NCBI GenBank assembly: GCA_910574185.1
Contig: CAJSZQ010000006.1
Span: 62,001-126,000, forward strand
Source of the DNA: Lachnospiraceae bacterium
GTDB lineage: Bacteria; Bacillota; Clostridia; Lachnospirales; Lachnospiraceae
Length of the DNA stretch: 64,000 bases
Reading direction: 5' to 3'
The notes under the pieces were generated by a model. That model saw nothing but the letters and a program-made list of their open reading frames with translations. It was not told the origin of the DNA and did not search any database. Shown here in pieces: positions 17,266 to 25,070 of this stretch. The position numbers were made by a program, and so were the translations under genes. Position 1 is the stretch's first letter; each line of letters opens with the position of its first letter.

Positions 17266-18471
17266 CTATAACGAAAGAGCAATCATAAAGGGATGCTCTA
17301 TTTTTTCTTTTAAAATCTTCAGGAATCTTCCTGCGGGCGAACCATCTATAGCAGCATGGTCAAAGCTCAGGCTGAGTCCAATCATCGTGCGCTCCCTAAC
17401 CTCTTCATTTACTAATACGACTTCTTTCGTCGACGCTCCAACGCCAAGAATTGCAATTTCCGGCGAATTGATAATAGGCGTAAAATATTTCACGCCGGTT
17501 GCGCCAACGTTACTGATTGTAAAGGTTCCCCCTGCGTAGTCTGACGGTGGAAGTGTTCCTTCCCGACATCCCTTTGCGACTTTGTTCACTGATTCAAACA
17601 GTTCAAGTCCACTCATCGCGTCGCTATTTTTTATAACCGGAACCAGCAGACCGCCTTCCACATCGACTGCAATTCCTAAGTTAACAGCGCTGCTTAACGC
17701 AATGGTATCCTCTGTCGCTGTTCCGTTTATATAAGGACATTCTTTCAATGCACTTCTTACAGCAAGCGCAAGCAGACCTGTAAGCGTAATCCTTTTCTCC
17801 GGATATTTGTTCTTAAGATAAGCTTTCATTTCAAGCATTTCATCTAACTGAACGTCTATCATCATACTTACGTGAGGTTTACTGTACGCGCTGTTTCTCA
17901 TTGCCGTCGCAACCGCTTTACGCATACCCTTCACTGGTATTTTTGTTACTGGAACAGCCGGCGCTTCTACTGGAGCAGTATTTTCTACCGTCAGCTTTTC
18001 TATGATTGTATCTTCTTTCGCCGGCGCTTCTTCAAAAGCGAGAACTTCTTTTTTCCCAATACGTTTTCCTGGGAACATCTTCGTAAGTTCCTCTAAGTCG
18101 ATTCCTTTTTCCTTCGCCATTTTTTTTGCAACCGGCGTAATCACCGTTCTGACTCCGGCGTCCACAGACGCCGCCTCTGAACTGGTTATTTCTATAGCGG
18201 GCTTTTTCTCCTCAGGAGCCGAAGCGAATCCTGAGCCATCGCCGATTATCGCCACTGTTTTACTGATTTCAACGTCGTCGCCTTCCTGAAAAAGAATCTG
18301 CTCAACGATTCCGTCGCAGGTTGCTTCTATATCCTGTGTTATTTTATTGGTCTCAACCACCAATAAAACATCCCCCTTTTTAACAGAATCTCCTATTTTA
18401 ACCTTCCATTCGGATATAACGGCTGTTTTGACATAATCCCCCGCCAAAACCATTAAATCAATATTTACCAT
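17266..18471 (-). CDS. 2-oxoacid dehydrogenase E2 (dihydrolipoyl acyltransferase)
   Basis: A 401-residue E2 core. Domains in order: one lipoyl domain with lipoate attached at Lys43 in VVETNKITQDIEATCDG; an Ala/Pro/Glu-rich linker; a peripheral-subunit-binding domain at about 115-148 (ITPVAKKMAKEKGIDLEELT, GKRIGKKEVL); and a catalytic acyltransferase domain ending in SLSFDHAAIDGSPAGRFL, with His and Asp of the DHxxxDG motif. The lipoyl motif is ETNK rather than the common ETDK. It transfers acyl groups from the E1 pair encoded upstream to CoA. Start ATG 18471 has a weak AAGGA site ten bases away. Confidence 0.93.
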   Translation of the reverse strand: MVNIDLMVLAGDYVKTAVISEWKVKIGDSVKKGDVLLVVETNKITQDIEATCDGIVEQILFQEGDDVEISKTVAIIGDGSGFASAPEEKKPAIEITSSEAASVDAGVRTVITPVAKKMAKEKGIDLEELTKMFPGKRIGKKEVLAFEEAPAKEDTIIEKLTVENTAPVEAPAVPVTKIPVKGMRKAVATAMRNSAYSKPHVSMMIDVQLDEMLEMKAYLKNKYPEKRITLTGLLALAVRSALKECPYINGTATEDTIALSSAVNLGIAVDVEGGLLVPVIKNSDAMSGLELFESVNKVAKGCREGTLPPSDYAGGTFTISNVGATGVKYFTPIINSPEIAILGVGASTKEVVLVNEEVRERTMIGLSLSFDHAAIDGSPAGRFLKILKEKIEHPFMIALSL

Positions 18472-18490
18472 ACGAATACATTCCTTTCCG

Positions 18491-19465
18491 CTACTGAAGA
18501 GACTTCTTTACAGCTGCAATAATATCGTTTTTGTTCGGAACAGTCAGCGGTTCAAGACCTGGACTGTATGGAATAGGACAGTCTTTTGCGCCAAGACGAA
18601 TAACTGGCGCGTCAAGAGAGTCAAACATCTCTTCTGCTATAATGGCTGCAATTTCGCCGCCAAATCCGCCGGTCTTCCACGCCTCATGTACAATTACCGC
18701 ATGGTTAGTCTTTTCGATTGAATCTTTTACCGTTTCCTTATCAAACGGAACTAAAGTACGCGGATCAACAACCTCTATACTGATACCTTCTTTTTCCAGC
18801 TCCTCCGCCGCTTCAAGGGCTTCAAGAACCATTGCAGATGTAGCGATTACGGTACAGTCGCTTCCCTCTCTCTTAATGTCTGCTTTCCCGATTGGAAGTA
18901 TGTATTCTTCTTCTGGAACCTCTCCTCTGGTGCCATACAGCAACTTGTGCTCTATAAAAAGAACTGGATTATCGTCTCTGACGGCCGCTTTCAAAAGTCC
19001 TTTCGCATCGTAAGGCGTGGAAGGAGAAACCACTTTGATTCCTGGAATGTGGCAGAACCATGCTTCCAGAGATTTTGAATGCTGCGCCGATGCAGAAGCT
19101 CTTGCTCCGCCCTGCGTACGCATAACAAAAGGCAGCTTCACCTGTCCATCGTATACATAGTGAAGAAGAGACGCCTGATTTACCATCTGGTCAAGAGTCA
19201 GACCAATCCAGTCCATATACATCATCTCTAATACAGGTCTCTTTCCTGCAATCGCAGCTCCGATGGCAATACCGGTCTGCGCCTGCTCAGAAATCGGAGT
19301 ATCCATAACCCTCATAGGCCCAAACATTTCGTTAAGTTTCTCTGTTACCCGGAATGCTCCCCCATATACTTCAATATCCTCTCCTAACAGGAAGACATTT
19401 GAATCACGTTCCATCTCTTCAATTAATGCTTCACGCAATACATCTTTATAAAATCTTTTGCTCAT
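18491..19465 (-). CDS. 2-oxoacid dehydrogenase E1 component, beta subunit
   Basis: A 324-residue transketolase-like beta subunit, as in acetoin, pyruvate and branched-chain dehydrogenases. Hallmarks are ALIEEMERDSNVFLLGEDIE, GGAFRVTEKL, ISEQAQTGIAIGAAIAGKRP, RTQGGARASASAQHSKSLEA and the C-terminal HEAWKTGGFGGEIAAIIAEE. Together with the alpha subunit encoded 19 bases upstream it forms the thiamine-diphosphate decarboxylase. Sequence is closest in look to the AcoB/PdhB group, but the substrate cannot be read from it. Confidence 0.93.
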   Translation of the reverse strand: MSKRFYKDVLREALIEEMERDSNVFLLGEDIEVYGGAFRVTEKLNEMFGPMRVMDTPISEQAQTGIAIGAAIAGKRPVLEMMYMDWIGLTLDQMVNQASLLHYVYDGQVKLPFVMRTQGGARASASAQHSKSLEAWFCHIPGIKVVSPSTPYDAKGLLKAAVRDDNPVLFIEHKLLYGTRGEVPEEEYILPIGKADIKREGSDCTVIATSAMVLEALEAAEELEKEGISIEVVDPRTLVPFDKETVKDSIEKTNHAVIVHEAWKTGGFGGEIAAIIAEEMFDSLDAPVIRLGAKDCPIPYSPGLEPLTVPNKNDIIAAVKKSLQ

Positions 19466-19483
19466 CTTTCTTATCCTCCCTTA

Positions 19484-20449
19484 TTATGCGAAAATACCTT
19501 CCATCAAAACAGATGCGTCTGGGTACGGGCTCTCAAGACCAAATTGTATCGCTTTGTCAACGTCGCTCTGCGCTTCGGCATTCAATTCTTCAATTTCCGC
19601 TTCGGTGCAGATTCCTTTTTCCTGTAAATACTTAGCAAAACGAATAATTGGATCTTTATCAGGGGTTGTCCAGGAATCAATTTCTTCCTGCGACTGGTAT
19701 CCGCCCTTATCACCTGTGGAGAATCCAAGAACTCTGTATGTTTTTGCTTCAATAAGAGTTGGGCCTTCGCCGCGGCGTGCGCGCGCAACTGCTTCCTCAG
19801 TAGCCTCAATAACTGCAATAATATCGTTGCCGTCAATAGATACGCCCGGAATCCCGTAAGCTGCCGCTCTGTCAGAAATATTTTCCACACTCAGATGACG
19901 GTCTGCACGCACTGTCAGTCCGTACATATTGTGCTCAACGAAGATTACATTATTTGTCTTCCACAGAGCCGCCATATTCAGAGCCTCATGGAACATACCT
20001 TCATTACTTGCGCCGTCGCCTAAGAAGCTTAGCGCTACCCTGTCAGAACCATCCATTTTAAATGTCAGTCCATAGCCAACTCCGATTCCAAGGGCTCCGC
20101 ATACGATTCCGCATCCGCCAAGCATTCCTTTTTCTCTGCTTGCAATCAGCATATGACTGGCTTTTCCTCCACAGTATCCGGTTGATTTTCCCATCATCTC
20201 TGCAACCATTTTATTAAGGTCAAGCCCTTTTCCAACAAAATGAGCGTGTCCCCGGTGTGTGCTCGTTACCCAGTCGTCGTCGTTCAGACACGCGCATGCT
20301 CCAACGCCTGTAGCCTCCTGACCAACGCACATATGTACAGGTCCGCGAACCTTTCCTTGCTTGTGCTGCTCACGAATTCCATATTCCAATTGTCTTGTTA
20401 CTACCATTCTCTTATACAGTAACTTCATTTTATCGTTATCAAACATCAT
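19484..20449 (-). CDS. 2-oxoacid dehydrogenase E1 component, alpha subunit
   Basis: A 321-residue thiamine-diphosphate-binding alpha subunit. The cofactor motif GDGASNEGMFHEALNMAALW (about 160-179) is followed by VIFVEHNMYGLTVRADRHLS, where the last conserved Asn is in HN rather than the usual ENN. GPVHMCVGQEATGVGACACL, THRGHAHFVGKG and GYCGGKASHM are typical of AcoA/PdhA proteins. It starts at ATG 20449 after AAGGAG, 18 bases past proC, in one operon. Acetoin dehydrogenase is the most likely class; pyruvate or another 2-oxoacid is possible. Confidence 0.93.
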   Translation of the reverse strand: MMFDNDKMKLLYKRMVVTRQLEYGIREQHKQGKVRGPVHMCVGQEATGVGACACLNDDDWVTSTHRGHAHFVGKGLDLNKMVAEMMGKSTGYCGGKASHMLIASREKGMLGGCGIVCGALGIGVGYGLTFKMDGSDRVALSFLGDGASNEGMFHEALNMAALWKTNNVIFVEHNMYGLTVRADRHLSVENISDRAAAYGIPGVSIDGNDIIAVIEATEEAVARARRGEGPTLIEAKTYRVLGFSTGDKGGYQSQEEIDSWTTPDKDPIIRFAKYLQEKGICTEAEIEELNAEAQSDVDKAIQFGLESPYPDASVLMEGIFA

Positions 20450-20467
20450 GAATTGCTCCTTTCATTC

Positions 20468-21274
20468 CTATTTACCCAGCGCTTTTGATTTTTCTGTACA
20501 TGCATGCTCTGCCCGAATCACAGCGTTTCTTAATCCTGCCGCTTCCAGTTCGGCAACTGCTTCAATGGTTGTTCCGCCTGGCGAACAAACCATATCCTTA
20601 AGTTCTCCGGGATGGCGGCCTGTCTCCAGTACCATCTTGGCGCTTCCAAGCACCGTCTGCGCCGCGAACGTATATGCCTGCGTCCTCGGCATCCCGTCAA
20701 GAACCGCCGCGTCTGCCATTGCCTCAATAAACATAAATACATATGCCGGACCTGAGCCACTGCACCCCGTAACAACATCCATCAGTTTCTCCGGAACGAT
20801 TTCTGCTTTGCCAAATGCATCAAACAATTCCATCGCCAACTGCTTCTCGTCTTCTGTAACATATTCATTCAGACTGACGCCAGTCATTCCCGCATTAACC
20901 AACGCAGGTGTGTTCGGCATAATACGAATCAGATGCGACTTCTCTGGAAGTCTGTCCTCCATAGCGCTAATTGGATGCCCTGCAACATGTGAGATAAATA
21001 ACTGCTCCTCCCTGCATACAGGCTTAATCTCATCTAAAACCGCAAAAAGAACATTTGGCTTAATTGAAAAAAATATCACGTCGCTTTTCGTTACAACTTC
21101 TTTATTGTCCTGTGTGATTTGGATTCCCATCTCTTCTTTTGCTTTCTCAAGTCCTGCCTGAAATACGTCGGATGCAATGATATCCTCTGGACGAACAAGG
21201 CCGGCGCTAATAATTCCGCCCATAATTGCCTTCCCCATATTTCCACAACCAATAAAACCAAGTTTTCTGCTCAT
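20468..21274 (-). CDS. proC: Pyrroline-5-carboxylate reductase family protein
   Basis: A 268-residue P5C reductase, normally catalysing the last step of proline synthesis with NAD(P)H. The N-terminal Rossmann motif GFIGCGNMGKAIMGG (5-19), FFSIKPNVL, IRIMPNTPALVNAGMTG (about 112) and the C-terminal GSGPAYVFMFIEAMADAAV and VCSPGGTTIEAVAELE are all conserved. It is the first gene of the E1/E2/E3 operon, which is odd for a biosynthetic proC; it may be a second copy that reduces a different cyclic imine made in this catabolic pathway. Family is certain, role here is inferred. Confidence 0.9.
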   Translation of the reverse strand: MSRKLGFIGCGNMGKAIMGGIISAGLVRPEDIIASDVFQAGLEKAKEEMGIQITQDNKEVVTKSDVIFFSIKPNVLFAVLDEIKPVCREEQLFISHVAGHPISAMEDRLPEKSHLIRIMPNTPALVNAGMTGVSLNEYVTEDEKQLAMELFDAFGKAEIVPEKLMDVVTGCSGSGPAYVFMFIEAMADAAVLDGMPRTQAYTFAAQTVLGSAKMVLETGRHPGELKDMVCSPGGTTIEAVAELEAAGLRNAVIRAEHACTEKSKALGK

Positions 21275-21400
21275 AAATCATCAATCCTTTCTTCGACTTT
21301 CACTTAATTAACCAATTCCCGGGATAGTTAAAATATTTAAGTTGTTTTTATCATACACTTATTAACTTCAAAAGAAAATTTAGCGTTTTTTGTCGTCTTG

Positions 21401-21423
21401 TTGAATATTTTTCATCTATTCAA
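21401..21423. promoter_or_regulatory. Probable LysR-type operator upstream of proC
   Basis: TTGAATA-N9-TATTCAA is a perfect inverted repeat about 127 bases upstream of the proC start. The surrounding 21376-21426 sequence matches 22802-22852 upstream of lysR at roughly three positions in four and in the same orientation relative to the downstream minus-strand gene. This points to a shared LysR binding region. Confidence 0.5.
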
Positions 21424-21501
21424 AATATTGTAACAAATTGTCAGATTTCTCACTTATAGTCAAACGCGCTCAAGTATTCTCTCCATCTTATTTTTTAATC
21501 T

Positions 21502-21577
21502 TTGCGACAAACTTCCTCTTCGCGCGAGTGCGCATCCCCCGGAGGGTTTTTATGATATAGGGATTGAAGTTTCCTAT
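21502..21577. repeat. 76-bp intergenic repeat, copy 1
   Basis: This copy is repeated at 21628-21703, exactly 126 bp on, with 74 of 76 bases identical; a diverged third copy is at 60255-60330. The unit starts with TTGCGACAAACTTCCTCTTC, includes the self-complementary GCGCGAGTGCGC, and ends with GAAGTTTCCTAT, which can pair with ATAGGG... in the unit. It lies in the gap between lysR and proC, with no coding sense seen. Confidence 0.85.
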
Positions 21578-21581
21578 AACC

Positions 21582-21608
21582 AAAAAAAGAATGTGCCCTG
21601 GCACATTC
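21582..21608 (-). terminator. Terminator-like hairpin between repeat copies
   Basis: GAATGTGCC and GGCACATTC form a perfect 9-bp stem with a two-base centre, followed on minus by a T7 run. A related GTGCTTCAGCAC hairpin occurs next to the third repeat copy near 60221-60235, so the hairpin seems to be part of the repeated module. Confidence 0.55.
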
Positions 21609-21627
21609 TCGCGCCGAGCGCGGTCGC

Positions 21628-21703
21628 TTGCGACAAACTTCCTCTTCGCGCGAGTGCGCATCCCCCGGAGGGTTTTTATGATATAGGGAACGAAGTTTCC
21701 TAT
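21628..21703. repeat. 76-bp intergenic repeat, copy 2
   Basis: Direct copy of 21502-21577 with two substitutions (GGATTG versus GGAACG). It abuts the lysR terminator. The two copies plus the intervening hairpin make a 200-bp block in the lysR-proC gap. Confidence 0.85.
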
Positions 21704-21707
21704 ATCA

Positions 21708-21736
21708 TAAAAAAATAACCTTGGATAAAATCCAAG
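21708..21736 (-). terminator. Rho-independent terminator of lysR
   Basis: CTTGGAT and ATCCAAG form a 7-bp stem with a three-base loop, followed on minus by GTTATTTTTTT. It lies about 35 bases after the lysR stop at 21772. Confidence 0.8.
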
Positions 21737-21771
21737 ATTATGATTTATGACAATATATAATTATCCGGGAC

Positions 21772-22683
21772 TCAGTCTCCCAGTACTTTTAGACGGTCCA
21801 CAATATGTTTATTATCCAATATCCATTTTTTTACATGCGTAATAAAAGCGTCAATAATAGGGGATATTTTATAATTACTCTTATAAGAAATATATATATG
21901 CCTGTAGAAATTCTCATCCAGACAGCGGCTTCCCACATCATACGGTACTCTGGACAAAAACAATTCTGGAACAATACTAATTCCCATTCCGCTTTCCACC
22001 ATTGCAACAACAGCAAAATCGTCCATTACTCTGCAGATACTTCTAAATTCAATATCATGTCTTCTGATATAATTCATGATAAATTCCTCACTGCCCTCAT
22101 TGAGTGAGATAAATGGATACTGACTTAAAGAATGCAAATCCAGCGTCTCCTCGTATGCAAGAGGATGGTCCTGAGGATATATCAGATATAATTTATCCTT
22201 CGTAACCAATTCGCTCTCTAAGTCTTCATACGGCTCCGCCTTTATCGTAAATCCACAATCAATATAACTTGACCGAATCCATTCCAGAGTTTCATCATAA
22301 TTTCCCTGCATAATTTCAAAATGAACGTGCGGATATTCTTCTTTAAATGAATTAATGATAAGCGGAAGCCAGGAAACAATCACGCTAACGAACGCACCGA
22401 CCCGAATAATACCCGAATCCATCCTGCATATTTTGTCTGCTTCGCACTTCATCACCCGATATGCTTCAACAGCCGACTGCATATACTCGAACACAGACCG
22501 GCCCTCAGGCGTCGCCGTAATCCCGGTACGGTCCCTATAGAACAATTTAATTCCAAAATCAGCTTCAACCGACTTCAGCATATGACTAATTGCCGACGGA
22601 GTATAAGAGTATTGTTCAGCGACCTCTGCCAAAGTCTTCCCATGAAATAATTCCAGTACAATCTCAAGCTTATTAATTTCCAT
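21772..22683 (-). CDS. LysR-family transcriptional regulator
   Basis: A 303-residue LysR regulator. The N-terminal winged helix covers residues 1-60 (LELFHGKTLAEVAEQYSYTP, SAISHMLKSVEADFGIKLFY), and the two-lobed effector domain follows (IIRVGAFVSVIVSWLPLIIN, then MVESGMGISIVPELFLSRVP). Such proteins usually activate a nearby operon on binding a pathway intermediate. The sequence motif shared between its own upstream region and that of the proC-E1-E2-E3 operon makes that operon, and perhaps the divergent SDR gene at 23051, its likely targets. Confidence 0.92.
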   Translation of the reverse strand: MEINKLEIVLELFHGKTLAEVAEQYSYTPSAISHMLKSVEADFGIKLFYRDRTGITATPEGRSVFEYMQSAVEAYRVMKCEADKICRMDSGIIRVGAFVSVIVSWLPLIINSFKEEYPHVHFEIMQGNYDETLEWIRSSYIDCGFTIKAEPYEDLESELVTKDKLYLIYPQDHPLAYEETLDLHSLSQYPFISLNEGSEEFIMNYIRRHDIEFRSICRVMDDFAVVAMVESGMGISIVPELFLSRVPYDVGSRCLDENFYRHIYISYKSNYKISPIIDAFITHVKKWILDNKHIVDRLKVLGD

Positions 22684-22687
22684 ATTA

Positions 22688-22923
22688 TCGAATCCTTTTT
22701 ATCCAAACCGTCAAAATGCTTCCATTGTATTATACCCATTTTCACTCTTTCGTAACCAGTAAATCCTTTCCTCTTTATAATATACTTTTTCCTGTAAAAA
22801 AGAAATTTAATGTTATTTGCCGCTTCGTTGAATAAATTTCATTTATCAAATTTATCTACCGCAGGCAAGGAGACACTGAGGGTATCTTTGCGAATTATAT
22901 AATTGAATCCTTTTCATCCAAAC
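22688..22923. promoter_or_regulatory. lysR/SDR control region with repeated motifs
   Basis: The 367-base gap contains a LysR-box-like inverted repeat TTGAATAAAT...ATTTATCAA at 22828-22850, matching the proC site at 21401-21423. It also has two direct copies of a segment with core GAATCCTTTTNATCCAAAC, at 22688-22708 (overlapping the lysR ribosome binding site) and 22903-22923, with similarity extending about 30 bases to the right of each. A TATAAT box at 22963-22968 points toward the plus-strand SDR gene. Confidence 0.5.
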
Positions 22924-23050
22924 ACGTAAAATACTTCAATTTATTTCAGAACGTTTAACCGTTATAATACAATCATAAAAACTAATACTGAATTGCGCAA
23001 TTAACAGTACTGGTAAATATAACAAGTTAAATTACCAAGGAGGATTTCGT

Positions 23051-23794
23051 ATGTTACTTGAAAACAAAGTTGCCTTTATTACTGGAGCAGGAAGAGGAAT
23101 CGGACGAGAAATTGCTCTAAAGATGGCGTCTGAAGGCGCCAACATCGTTATCGCTGATATTGCAGAAGACACCATGCAAGCCGCCAAAAAAGATATTGAA
23201 GCTCTTGGCGTTAAGGCATTCGCTGTCAGGACGGACATTTCTGATGAGCAGAGTGTAAAAGGAGCTGTTCAGGCTGTAACAGAAACATTTGGAAAAATTG
23301 ACATCCTTGTTAACAACGCCGCCATTTTCAAGAGAGCTCCATTTCTGGAAATGACAGGCGACATGTGGGATTTCACCTCAAACATTAATCTAAAGGGTAT
23401 CTTTCATGTCACGCACGCCGTCGCTTCGCTAATGGCCGAAAATAAACAAGGCGTTATTATCAGTATTTCGTCTGTCGACGCCTTTCAGGGCTGTCGCGAC
23501 TACAGTCATTATGCTACAACCAAGGCCGGCGTTGTGGGCTTATCGCGCACCCTGGCTCAAGAACTCGGACCATATAATATACGTGTGAATGTAATTGCTC
23601 CTGGAATTATGCTGACAGATATGACAAGAGACCGCGTTGAAGCTAATAAAGAGGCTTATCTTGCGAAAGTTCCAATCGGACGCATTGGCGTACCGGAAGA
23701 TATCGCAAACGCCGCTCTCTTCTTAGCGAGCGATTTGTCAAGTTATATAACTGGTCAGGTTATTCATGTTAACGGAGGTATGTATTTCTGTTAA
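23051..23794 (+). CDS. SDR-family oxidoreductase
   Basis: A 247-residue classical short-chain dehydrogenase, divergent from lysR and the only complete plus-strand gene of the window. It shows TGAGRGIGREIA at 12-23, NNAAIF at about 86, the catalytic Ser in ISISSVDAFQG, Tyr and Lys in SHYATTKAGVVGL, and the C-terminal SSYITGQVIHVNGGM. It looks like the FabG/glucose-1-dehydrogenase group, so the substrate is open. GGAGG precedes the ATG. Control by the neighbouring LysR protein is likely, making it part of the same catabolic set as the E1/E2/E3 operon. Confidence 0.93.
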   Translation: MLLENKVAFITGAGRGIGREIALKMASEGANIVIADIAEDTMQAAKKDIEALGVKAFAVRTDISDEQSVKGAVQAVTETFGKIDILVNNAAIFKRAPFLEMTGDMWDFTSNINLKGIFHVTHAVASLMAENKQGVIISISSVDAFQGCRDYSHYATTKAGVVGLSRTLAQELGPYNIRVNVIAPGIMLTDMTRDRVEANKEAYLAKVPIGRIGVPEDIANAALFLASDLSSYITGQVIHVNGGMYFC

Positions 23795-23813
23795 TACTTT
23801 TCCAAATACAACA

Positions 23814-23847
23814 GGCCGGGAACTCATATCACGATGAGTTCCTGGCC
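23814..23847. terminator. Bidirectional terminator between convergent genes
   Basis: GGCCGGGAACTCAT and ATGAGTTCCTGGCC make a 14-bp stem with one mismatch and a six-base loop. It lies between the plus-strand SDR gene and the minus-strand ferredoxin gene, with T-rich sequence on the plus side, and can serve both. Confidence 0.8.
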
Positions 23848-23864
23848 ACATTTTCATTTATCAA

Positions 23865-24050
23865 TTATTCATCAATGTCAATAACTGAAACAGGACAATC
23901 ATCTCTTGCCTGCTTTGCTGTATCCTCACATTCCGGCGCTACGTCTGCGTATGCCTCTGCAACATCGCTGTCATTAAACCGGAACACTTCCGGACATGTT
24001 GTTACGCACATACCACATGAGATGCATCCGTCGTTTACTCTGGCCTTCAT
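23865..24050 (-). CDS. Small [4Fe-4S] ferredoxin
   Basis: A 61-residue ferredoxin. It shows CISCGMCVTTCPEVF (CxxCxxCxxxCP) near the N-terminus and a distal CPVSVIDID, the pattern of single-cluster 4Fe-4S ferredoxins in which the three closely spaced cysteines plus the last one hold the cluster. It is an acidic electron carrier. ATG 24050 follows GGAGG by eight bases; a longer frame adds 32 unrelated residues. It is monocistronic, with no clear redox partner adjacent. Confidence 0.93.
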   Translation of the reverse strand: MKARVNDGCISCGMCVTTCPEVFRFNDSDVAEAYADVAPECEDTAKQARDDCPVSVIDIDE

Positions 24051-24304
24051 AGGTAATTCCTCCTTACATTTTTCAAATTTCAGAAAATCTCTCCATAGTC
24101 TGATTTCGCTGTACAGACGGAGATATTTCGCCAGCCCGAAGGGCACGTATTATGGCGCGCTCTTGGATATGTATTAATATCTCCGCTACATCTGAGATTT
24201 ATTCACCAAAATCGAAAGTATTGGATTTTTTTACCGTTTTTGATTATGCAATAAGGCCGTTACAAGCAATGTACGAACTGTAACAACTCCCGCTTCCTGT
24301 GTTT

Positions 24305-24973
24305 CTATGTCGCAATTCGACCGTCCTCAATCCGTATAATCCGGTCTGCCATCTGCGCAATCTCTGGATTATGCGTAATCATGACAATTGTCTGATGAAA
24401 CTCCTGGCTTGTCATTTTCAGCAGGCCAATTACGTCGTCACTGGTTTTGGAATCTAAATTTCCGGTCGGTTCATCCGCTAATATAATAGACGGTTTAGAA
24501 GCCAGCGCCCTGGCAATCGCCACACGCTGCTGCTGTCCACCGGACAGGTTATTCGGCAGACTGTCAAGCTTTTCTTCCAGTCCCAACATCCCTGCAACCT
24601 TCATGATGAATTTCTTATCCGGTTTTTGACCATCCAGGGAAATCGGAAATACAATATTTTCCCACACCGTAAGAACGGGCACCAGATTATAATTCTGAAA
24701 AATAAATCCAATCTGTTTACGGCGGAAAATGGTTGCCTGTTCATTGTTCAGCGTCGCCAGCTCTGTACCTCCAATTTTCACACTGCCCTCCGTCGGCGTA
24801 TCCAGACCGCCCAGCATATTCAGCAGTGTGGATTTCCCGCTTCCAGAAGTACCGATAATCGCGGTAAATTTCCCCCGTTCAATCTCCAAATCCACTCCGT
24901 CTAATGCCTTTACCATCGTATCGCCTTTACCATAATATTTTTTAAGGCCTGCCGCCTTTAAGATGTTCTCCAT
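24305..24973 (-). CDS. ABC transporter ATP-binding protein (MacB/LolD type)
   Basis: A 222-residue ATPase with Walker A GTSGSGKSTLLNMLGGLDTP (about 41), Q-loop FIFQNYNLVPVLTVWENI, signature LSGGQQQRVAIARALASKPS (about 143), Walker B IILADEPTGNLDSKTS and H-loop ITHNPEIAQM. Its pattern is that of ATPases that work with FtsX-type permeases, and the 863-residue permease gene ends 98 bases upstream, so the two form an exporter, possibly for antimicrobial peptides or lipids. Confidence 0.93.
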   Translation of the reverse strand: MENILKAAGLKKYYGKGDTMVKALDGVDLEIERGKFTAIIGTSGSGKSTLLNMLGGLDTPTEGSVKIGGTELATLNNEQATIFRRKQIGFIFQNYNLVPVLTVWENIVFPISLDGQKPDKKFIMKVAGMLGLEEKLDSLPNNLSGGQQQRVAIARALASKPSIILADEPTGNLDSKTSDDVIGLLKMTSQEFHQTIVMITHNPEIAQMADRIIRIEDGRIAT

Positions 24974-25070
24974 CGTTCTATCCTCCTTGCAATCATTTAC
25001 CTATATACTGTCAATATAGTATCTTTATAGTTCCGTACAAGGTCATATTCTGACCGCCATTTGCAAATGG

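Noticed and set aside
20361-21161. 266-residue plus-strand frame
   Set aside because: Entirely opposite to proC and the E1-alpha start, Ser/Thr-rich in the way antisense frames are; no ribosome binding site.
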